The notes beneath the pieces were generated by a model. The model was not told the DNA's origin, ran no database searches, and saw only the letters and a list, made by a program, of their open reading frames with translations. From Aotearoamyces nothofagi (Eukaryota > Ascomycota > Leotiomycetes > Leotiales > Tympanidaceae), in contig JADDTR010000035.1 of the NCBI GenBank assembly GCA_015345905.1, positions 113,860-177,859 on the forward strand: 64,000 nt of DNA. Direction: 5' to 3'. A program made the position numbers and the translations under genes. Positions 57,060 through 64,000 of the stretch are shown piece after piece (position 1 is the first letter of the stretch; every line of letters begins with the position of its first letter).

Positions 57060-57812
57060 TCAGTGTCCAATCTCCACCGCTCCCTCGGGCACGCCAGCTC
57101 TTGTACCCAGCCTCCGAGCAAAGAATCTCATAATGGGCATCATCTCCTCCCTGCTGCCCGGCATGGAATCCTCGCTCTTCTCCCACTTCACATACTCGAC
57201 ATCCGAAAAGCCAGCCTTCAGCGCCTCGACTGCCGAGCGCGTGACCTGCACCGACCTACTCCCGCCGAGCAACAACACCGGCGTTCTTGCTTTCTCCGTC
57301 GCAGCCGTGATGCCAGACGGTAAGCGGCCGCCGACGGAGACGACGCCGCCGTATTCCGTGGCCGGGTTCAGGGCGGCGAGGAGCAGGGGGGGCATGGCGC
57401 CTTGGCCGAAACCGAGGAAGAGGATGGCGCGGGGCGAGTAGCCGCATTTGCTGACGAGGACGTCCTGGACGACGTCTTGGAGGAGCTGGGAGGATTTAGA
57501 GAAGCCGGCATCGGGGTCGAGGAGGCCGGAGGCTTGGTCGACGAGGATGTCGTCGGCCCAGTGGAAGGAAGGCGTGTCGGAGCCTGTGAAGAGAGCCGGC
57601 ACAGGGGCAGGAGCGCGGAGAGAGATGCAGGCTGTGTACGGGAGGTTGAGCTGGCGAGCCAGGTTGGTGAAGGAAGTCTGTGTGTCGCCGAGGCCGTGGA
57701 GGAGGATGAGGATGTTTAGAGGGAGCTGGTTGTCTGGCGGCGGAACAACATCCAAGACGACCGAGGAAGGGAAGTCTGATTTTATGGGCAGGGCAGGAAG
57801 GCGAGGCGCCAT
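57060..57812 (-). CDS. Phospholipase/carboxylesterase-fold protein lacking catalytic residues
   Basis: This is a single-exon 250-residue protein of the alpha/beta-hydrolase Abhydrolase_2 (acyl-protein thioesterase) group. The family oxyanion segment LHGLGD (39-44) and the helix-strand order are intact. At the nucleophile elbow, however, it reads LGFGQGAM (133-140): Gly136 sits where the catalytic Ser (GFSQGG) is expected. The acid position, normally HGxxD, reads LGGSRSVQV. The stretch where the catalytic His belongs (DSMPGSREEM) has none. It therefore looks like a pseudoenzyme. The start is placed at 57812 (MAPRLPALP); the open frame extends 22 residues upstream. Confidence 0.82.
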   Translation of the reverse strand: MAPRLPALPIKSDFPSSVVLDVVPPPDNQLPLNILILLHGLGDTQTSFTNLARQLNLPYTACISLRAPAPVPALFTGSDTPSFHWADDILVDQASGLLDPDAGFSKSSQLLQDVVQDVLVSKCGYSPRAILFLGFGQGAMPPLLLAALNPATEYGGVVSVGGRLPSGITAATEKARTPVLLLGGSRSVQVTRSAVEALKAGFSDVEYVKWEKSEDSMPGSREEMMPIMRFFARRLGTRAGVPEGAVEIGH

Positions 57813-58456
57813 GATGTTTACCTTGATGTTGCCTCTCCTCGCATGAAGATAATAGGCTGACAGGTCCCGTGACTTCAAGATGACGACAGCGTTAATACGG
57901 TCGAGCGCGTGCCGGCCACGTGATGTGTGCTACAGCTGGTGCAAAACGCGGTGGGGCGGGGTGGATCAAGCAGGGCTAAGCTTTGCCAAGCACGTGCCAA
58001 GGAGCTGCGAATCGGCACCGGCAGGAATAAGCAAGATGGGCAAGATGTGCCGCAACGTCGAGTGGACGACGACTGGACGTCGACCCGACTACATCACCAC
58101 AAGTCCTTGCTGGGCTGGAACTGAGCTCCCGGCGAAAGAAATGCCGAGAGGGGGGTAATTCGGTGTTCTAGAGCCGATGATGATATATTCACCCGGCCTG
58201 GGTTGGGCTGGAAGGCCCTGGAGGGGTGCTGAGAAGTCTTGTACCGTAAGGGATTGGGTCCAAGGAAAGGCAGGTGGGCAGGTGGGCAGGTACAGTAAGT
58301 AGACGGGAGAAGATATCCCAACGAACCTGGTGAGGGCGCAGGGCGCAGGGCGCAGGCGGGTGGCACACGCAGCATCCCCACCGCAGAAGAACCGCAGAAG
58401 ACTCGCACAGCCTCGGTGAGATGTAGTAGTGGTGGTATAGTATCGGCAGATGGCCA

Positions 58457-58568
58457 GGTTATAGAGCAGAGCAGAGCAGAGCAGAGCAGAGGTTATTATA
58501 AAGCAGAGGTTATAGAGCAGAGCAGAGCAGAGGTTATCATAGAGCAGAGGTTATAGAGCAGAGCACAG
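58457..58568 (+). repeat. Minisatellite of gcaga/ggttatagagca units
   Basis: Runs of agagc/agcag units alternate with aggttata- or aggttat-containing spacers, repeated about four times. Confidence 0.8.
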
Positions 58569-59178
58569 GGAGACAGCAGCGGGCTTACCGCTCTTGCTCG
58601 CTAAGGACTACGAGGGTAATACTGGCTGGGCAGACGAGGAGCACGTGCTGGAGTGGCCGGAAGGTCGAGGAGACATGCCCACTGTAGCAGGTGTTGATCC
58701 TGTACAGTACAATACAGTACAATACATGCTGTATCCTCGGGCCCTGTCTATCAGACACGGCATGTCAGACACGGCATGTCAGGTACGGCCTGGCTGGATG
58801 CTGCGCCCTACATGTCTCGTCCACGGGACAGTGGATGTTGCATGTCACGCGTGGAGACGTCTCCCATCTGGCTACGAGGGATCAGAGCATCTACAGCATG
58901 CAGCACTGCACTGTATTACTGCACTGCACTGTAGAGAGCACATCCAGACGCCGAGGCCCAGATGGTGGCCTGGACCGTATGGCTGCCCTCCCTATCTGTC
59001 CTCTCGCCCCGCCGGCTCCTCATGGGCTTGTGGGGTATGACGTGTCCGGCACCGACCCCTTTCGAGCAGCGCGCGCCGAAGAGCAAAGTCACGTTGCGGG
59101 ACCAGCTAACCAGCTCGCAGCGTGCCCTCGATGCTGGTCGCCACAGGATGGGATGCATATATACATAGTTATACATAA

Positions 59179-59211
59179 TACACACACATATATATATATA
59201 TAGTTATACTT

Positions 59212-59246
<35 letters not shown>

Positions 59247-59254
59247 CACACACA
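59179..59254. repeat. (CA)n and (TA)n microsatellites
   Basis: There are alternating CA, TA and again CA tracts, with a short tagttatac spacer. Confidence 0.9.
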
Positions 59255-59397
59255 TCTCCCTCTCTGCTCGCATGATCCAGGGGGGCAGGCTGCATAAAGG
59301 ACACACGAGTACGGGCGTATAGCGAGAGCAGAGCTGAGCTGAGCGGAGCTGAAGCAGCTGCCGCGCGAAGCCCAGCTCCGGGTCTGCCAGGGCACAG

Positions 59398-59423
59398 AGC
59401 AGCAGCAGCAGCAGCAGCAGCAG
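59398..59423. repeat. (AGC)n microsatellite
   Basis: This is a run of about eight AGC triplets. It is intergenic, so it does not encode a poly-amino-acid tract. Confidence 0.9.
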
Positions 59424-60099
59424 AGCGAGCTGAGGATGACGATGTGCCGTAGCCCTATCCGTCATGGGCCGCCTGCGCCGCCTGCTGCGCCCTTCCAGCG
59501 CGCCTGTGGTCTTGGGACGGTGCGGCCGACGCTTCCCACTCTGTCTCGACCGCATCCCGTGCTGGGCTGGGCGATTGGCCCGTGGAGGCCCGTGGAGGCC
59601 CGTGGAGGCCCGTGGACGGCCGTGAAGCAGCGGTGGGTATCGGCCGGGGGTCTTTTGCTGCGTAGTGCGACACGCGTGTGGAGTGGGCGGCGGCCCTGTC
59701 CAGGGGCTTACGGGACGGGCGTACAGCGTGCTATAGCGTGCTGCAGCGTGCTACAGCGGCCTCACAGGCTGCGCTGCCCCGGGGGTCCTGGAGCAGGGCA
59801 GGTTTGGCACTGGAGCAGGGCAGGTCTGGCACTGGACTGGCACCGAGGTGGCACTGGAGTGAATCAAGCTCAGCAATGCACCGCTAGCGCGAGGGGTAGT
59901 CAGTCACGGCAGCCATGCTGTGCAGTGCGGTGCTATGCTGTAGGAGCTGCAGAAGCTTATAAGAACCCCTCCATCCTCCCTCCGCCCTGCCCTCCTGCTC
60001 TCCTGCATCACCACCCACAATCACAACTCCTCCCATACAACCCCATATCACCTCACTCTTCACCACCCTTATCACTTCATCCCCAAGAAATCAGTCATC

Positions 60100-60667
60100 A
60101 TGGTTTTCGGATTCGGTAAGCATGGCCTCTGCACCGCCATGCCGTCATCGTCGTGCTAACCTCGACTGCCCAACAGGAGAAGCACACGAGAACTACCAGC
60201 AGGCATACAACACTAACGACGGCCAGCCAAACGAGGCCAAGTTCTCCCACGAGGCTATTGCCGGTGCCGCCTCCTTTGCTGCCTTCAAGGCTTTCGAGGA
60301 CAAGCAGCGCTCTGATGGTAAGTCTCGTGCACCTCGTCACAGAATGCTGTTAGTATTCTAACCGCCTCGGCTCTACAGGTCAACCAGTCTCCCACCAGTT
60401 CGCCAAGGAGCTTCTCGTAGGCATTGCAGGTGCCGAGGTCGACCGTCTGGCCGAGACCAAGGGTATGGACTTTTACGAAAAGGAGCGCGCTCAACACGCT
60501 GCCAAGAAGAACGTCCAGGAGCTATATGATAGCCACTACGGAGGCAACGAGAACTACGACCCGTAAGTACCCAGTGCTCTTCAAACAAGCCGGGCAAAGC
60601 TGATAGTTGGACCAACAGAAGCCAGTCCGGTGCTCCTGAGCAAGTCCAGCAGTATGGCAACTATTAG
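60100..60667 (+). CDS. cipC: CipC-like antibiotic response protein (DUF3759)
   Basis: This small cytosolic protein belongs to the family named after the Aspergillus nidulans concanamycin-induced protein C; the biochemical role is unknown. Four exons (60100-60115, 60177-60317, 60379-60562, 60619-60667) join to 129 residues; the three introns are 56-61 nt with GTAAGN donors and CAG acceptors. Family landmarks are the short N-terminal MVFGFGEAHENYQQAYN, FSHEAIAGAASFAAFKAFE, the AKELLVGIAGAEVDRLAETKG segment with the KG-x-D-F-Y turn, and a C-terminal Gly/Tyr/Gln-rich tail. The first exon is only 16 bases, so prediction tools may miss it. Members are typically strongly expressed under stress, which is inferred for this copy. 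Confidence 0.93.
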
Positions 60668-61196
60668 GTGGTATATATGTGCAGGGACACCTGATGGCAC
60701 CAGACGTGCGGTGGACCTGGGTGGTGGATTATTAGCATGGATTTAACGCAGCTTCGATGATGCAACTCGATAGCTCTGCTAGATAAGCGCTGGGATATAC
60801 AAGATGTTCCGGGCCAAGTTTCTCGCCAAGTGATGCTGAATGCACAATTGAATGTATACCATGCGAACAGTGCGAACACGTAGTACAAACAAGATGCCGC
60901 GTCGGGTCATCGCCAACTCCAGCCGGCATCCTAACAATGGATAGCTCCCCCGCGTCCATAACCGCTGTGTCTTATCGGCTGCCTCCGATAAGGAATGTCG
61001 CAATATCGTAACGTCCTGTAGGTCGGTCGGGCGCTATGTTGCCCGATGCCAAGCTCCAAGCTACAGTGGCATTCAGGTACCACGGCAACTGAGGTAAGTC
61101 ACCCTGTCGCTCCAGCGTCCTCACCAGCTCGTCGTCTCCGTTACAAGTCCAAACCCTTATAGTAAAACCGTTCAACCTCTTCAAAGCATCGCAGTT
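60668..61196. other. Intergenic region between cipC and APE1
   Basis: The 529 bp hold the 3' UTR of cipC and the promoter of the next gene. A pyrimidine-rich leader precedes the APE1 start. No coding frame is supported. Confidence 0.4.
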
Positions 61197-63127
61197 ATGG
61201 TCAAGAACGGTTCTCTTCGTGGCACCAAGTCCAGCTTGTCCATGCATCGTGGCTTTCTCGACGGCTCGCATTTCGAGCCGCTACCGGAGTCCTCTGTCTC
61301 GCCGCAGGCAATGCCGCGCAGGTCTGACGAGGAGAGGTTGGCGTTTAGGACTATGCGCTCAGGTAGAGGACCGATTCCCTCATCCTTCATGACTGCCTCG
61401 AGCCCACCTACCCCATCAACATCTCGTTCAGCGCGCGAATCAACAGATCAAGATGCGGCGTTCCAGCAGATGCTGAAGCAGCGTGTGGAGGAAACAAGAG
61501 ACCAGTTGAGGGCACAAAATATGAGTGAGACTATGCGCTGGTATCTAGATGCGGAAATGAAGAGGATGGAACAGGAATTGGCCGAGATCAGTGGGGGAGG
61601 AGATGCTGGCGGCGTCAAGGCACCTGAAGCGTACACAAAGCCATATCTTGATTTCATGACTGAGAACCCGACCATATTTCACGCTGTAGATCACTTTTCT
61701 AAGAAGCTTACAAAGGCTGGATTCAAAAAGGTAAGCTGCAAGGTGTGCATTTGTACAGGTCTTGGATTAATGATTGTGCCATAGCTGTCTGAACGATCAC
61801 AGTGGACTTCCGAACTCGAACTCGGCGGCAAATACTTTGTTGAGCGAAACGGCAGCAGCCTTATTGCTTTTATTGTAGGCGAGGCGTACAAGAGTGGTAA
61901 TGGTGTTGCTCTTGTTGCCGGCCACGTCGATGCTCTAACTGCAAGACTAAAGCCTGTTTCTACCAAGAAGACAAAGGCTGGTTATGTCCAGTTGGGCATT
62001 GCACCATATTCTGGTGGACTAAACACTACGTGGTGGGATCGGGATTTGAGTATTGGAGGAAGAGTGCTTGTCAAAGATTTAAAGACTGGCAAGATCTCTA
62101 CGCAGCTTGTCAAGTTGGACTGGCCAAGTAAGTTGTGACCTAGATATTTTTTACAATTACTGACTGTAATAAAGTTGCTAAGATTCCGACTCTCGCCCCT
62201 CACTTTGGCGTTGGCATGCTGGGTTCGAACAATCCAGAAACACAGGCCGTCCCTATCATCGGTCTTGAGAGCTCCGAGGAGCAGAGCGTCGATGGCGATG
62301 AGTGGAAGCCAACCCTACTTGGCGGGGCTGGCACGTTCATCTCGACTCAACCCCCAAGACTTGTTCGTGCAATTGCCGGTGAATTGAAGATCCAAGACTA
62401 CTCTTCAATTGTCAACTGGGAGCTTGAATTATTCGATATCCAACCTGCTACGGTAGGTGGTCTCGACAAAGAATTCATCTTTGCCTGCCGCATCGATGAT
62501 AAGCTTTGCTCTTGGGCCGCTGTAGAAGGACTACTCGCCTCTTCAAACACCAGTGACTCTGGCATCATCAAGCTTGTCGGCCTTTTTGATGACGAAGAGA
62601 TAGGATCGCAGCTTCGTCAAGGTGCGAAGAGTAACTTCCTTCCCAGCACCATCGAGCGCATCAGCGAAACCTTTGCAGAGAGCGGGTACAGTGCAAACGT
62701 CCTGGCACAAACCTACGCCAACTCGTTCCTCATCTCTGCCGACGTCATCCACGCCGCGAACCCCAACTTCCTCGAGAGCTACCTCGAGGACCACACCCCA
62801 CGCCTCAACACCGGCCTAGTGATCTCGGCAGACCCGAACGGGCACATGACGACGGACTCCGTATCCACAGCCCTCCTGACACGCATCGCCGAGAAGTCGG
62901 GCAGCAGGCTCCAGGTCTTCCAGATCAGAAACGACAGCCGCAGCGGCGGCACCGTCGGGCCGATGCTGAGCTCTGCGATGGGTGTCAGGGCCATCGATGC
63001 CGGCATCCCGCAGCTGAGCATGCACAGCATCAGAGCCACGACTGGGAGTCTGGACCCGGGGCTCGGGGTCAAGATCTTTGCAGGGTTCTTTGATCATTTT
63101 GAAGAGGTGGATGCGGAGTTTGAATAG
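61197..63127 (+). CDS. APE1: Vacuolar aminopeptidase I (M18 family)
   Basis: This is a zinc metallo-aminopeptidase that in yeast reaches the vacuole through the Cvt/autophagy route. Three exons (61197-61730, 61785-62127, 62175-63127) give 609 residues; introns are 54 and 47 nt. After an N-terminal extension, the catalytic domain begins near residue 160 (PYLDFMTENPTIFHAVDHF). Zinc ligands and active-site residues are recognisable: GHVDA (H225, D227), the FDDEEIGS Glu pair, SADVIHAANPN, and SMHSIR. The sequence WWDRDLSIGGRVLV and SRSGGTVGP are further M18 marks. It matches the yeast Ape1/Lap4 branch more than the DNPEP branch in these blocks. The 140-odd residue N-terminus is longer than yeast's propeptide and includes a helical stretch (about 95-135). 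Confidence 0.93.
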
Positions 63128-63205
63128 TTGGAGAGGTGGGCGGTGGAGGTGGGAGGTGATGGGCCTTAGATGGGATAGGATGGCAGTGGATATATATGGC
63201 TCAGA

Positions 63206-63440
63206 TTAGATTGGGACGAGATGGCATGACTAGATGGCGTCTCTTAAGAAGCACAGCATAGCATAGCGTAGCGCAGCGTTGCATAAATCATACATGTCAT
63301 CGTACTTGACACCATATATATCACATCACCTTGCACAAGCAATTCTCCTGCTCCTCCAAAGGGTATCCAACGTCCCCCACACCCGTCTATCCCATCTATT
63401 CTATCCCATCTACCGACACCGCGCGCCCATCCGACATCTA
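63206..63440 (+). repeat. First copy of a 235-bp exact direct duplication
   Basis: Bases 63206-63440 recur base for base at 63442-63676, separated by a single N at 63441. The absence of any divergence and the N at the junction point to an assembly join rather than a biological repeat. Confidence 0.9.
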
Positions 63441-63441
63441 N

Positions 63442-63676
63442 TTAGATTGGGACGAGATGGCATGACTAGATGGCGTCTCTTAAGAAGCACAGCATAGCAT
63501 AGCGTAGCGCAGCGTTGCATAAATCATACATGTCATCGTACTTGACACCATATATATCACATCACCTTGCACAAGCAATTCTCCTGCTCCTCCAAAGGGT
63601 ATCCAACGTCCCCCACACCCGTCTATCCCATCTATTCTATCCCATCTACCGACACCGCGCGCCCATCCGACATCTA
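63442..63676 (+). repeat. Second copy of the 235-bp duplication
   Basis: This is identical to 63206-63440. It continues past the copy into unique sequence (from 63677), so the break lies at the N. Confidence 0.9.
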
Positions 63677-63784
63677 TCTACCTGCAGCTCGGTCCGCAGC
63701 CGATACGGTACAGGCTCGACGCCACGCCACGCCACGCCCGGAGGCGGGCCCGGAGGCGGAGGACGGGCCCGCCTGCAGCGTTTG

Positions 63785-63815
63785 ATGAGAGAGAGAGAGA
63801 GAGTGAGAGAGAGGA
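63785..63815. repeat. (GA)n microsatellite
   Basis: This is a short GA/GAGT-interrupted run in the right-edge intergenic region. Confidence 0.85.
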
Positions 63816-64000
63816 GAGAAGTGGGAGGGGAGGAGGCTGAGCGGTCTCCCGTCCCGATCTCGTCTCACGTAAGCAGGCCGGGGCCGTGGCCAGGGGGCAG
63901 GCCCAGGGGATTTTCCCGCAGACGAACAAACGAAACGGTCCCCCCCCCCCCCCGGGCTCTGAAGGGGATTCGGACGGCGGACCATATCCAGCGTCGACGC

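Larger units (their letters stand above)
57813..60099. other. GC-rich, repeat-rich gene-free region
   Basis: About 2.3 kb have no supported gene. It contains gagcagagcaga/ggttatagagcag minisatellite units, a TA/CA tract, an (AGC)n array and a tandem ggcccgtgga repeat at about 59578-59612. Several GTAC palindromes (tacagtacaatacagtac) lie at 58698-58725. Long overlapping open frames on both strands reflect the GC content. The last 150 bases are the cipC promoter and leader. Confidence 0.5.
63128..64000. other. Right-edge region with exact duplication and microsatellites
   Basis: No gene is supported. It contains the exact duplication listed below, a (GA)n tract and a C-run (63941-63954). Open frames over these are by-products of repeats. 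Confidence 0.45.

Noticed and set aside
59436-60119. 227-residue plus-strand open frame upstream of cipC
   Set aside because: It passes through GC-rich repeats and into the cipC leader; no domain.

Overview
This window is nuclear DNA of a filamentous ascomycete (Pezizomycotina). The genes are compact and mostly interrupted by short introns of about 37-120 nt with GTRNGT donors, CTAAC/CTGAC-like branch sites and YAG acceptors. The gene set is typically fungal: a Zn2Cys6 regulator, a WSC-domain GH16 enzyme, CipC, DUF3431, SYG1 and DHA1/DHA2 transporters. The class cannot be fixed from sequence alone; Leotiomycetes or Sordariomycetes is a guess. All exon joins were made by reading splice sites and keeping the reading frame, without transcripts.

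Layout. 0.5-8.3 kb: a DHA1 MFS transporter, a DUF3431 type II membrane protein and a cellulose-synthase-like GT2, all on the minus strand. 8.3-12.8 kb: a gene-poor interval. 12.8-20.6 kb: a small uncharacterised locus, dephospho-CoA kinase, a disordered protein with a Trp/Gly-rich tail, and, convergent to it, a nuclear-looking protein joining a C2H2 zinc finger to a CENP-C/Mif2-type cupin. 21.5-28.5 kb: a four-TM protein with a long repetitive tail, protein phosphatase inhibitor 2 (GLC8), a MAPEG protein and a decayed DHA2 transporter. 29.4-36.4 kb: a six-exon Zn2Cys6 regulator, an AT-rich block, and a large single-TM disordered protein ending in three 18-residue repeats. 37.8-45.2 kb: a sugar-alcohol-type SDR, a LAT-type amino acid permease and SYG1/XPR1. 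47.3-50.8 kb: a GPI-anchored GH16 with a WSC domain and an alpha/beta hydrolase. 51.2-55.7 kb: cysteinyl-tRNA synthetase and TRM61, divergent across about 230 bp. 57-63 kb: a hydrolase-fold protein lacking its catalytic residues, a repeat-rich GC-rich stretch, cipC and the vacuolar aminopeptidase APE1. The window ends in a 235-bp exact duplication around a single N.

Most loci are independent housekeeping or cell-surface genes. The only clear functional grouping is the divergent tRNA pair (charging and m1A58 methylation). The least expected items are the zinc finger/CENP-C-cupin protein whose finger is completed only by splicing, the WG/GW-like tail next to it, the catalytically empty hydrolase, and an SDR intron whose expected acceptor has lost its AG. 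I did not find a multi-gene system that I can call new.
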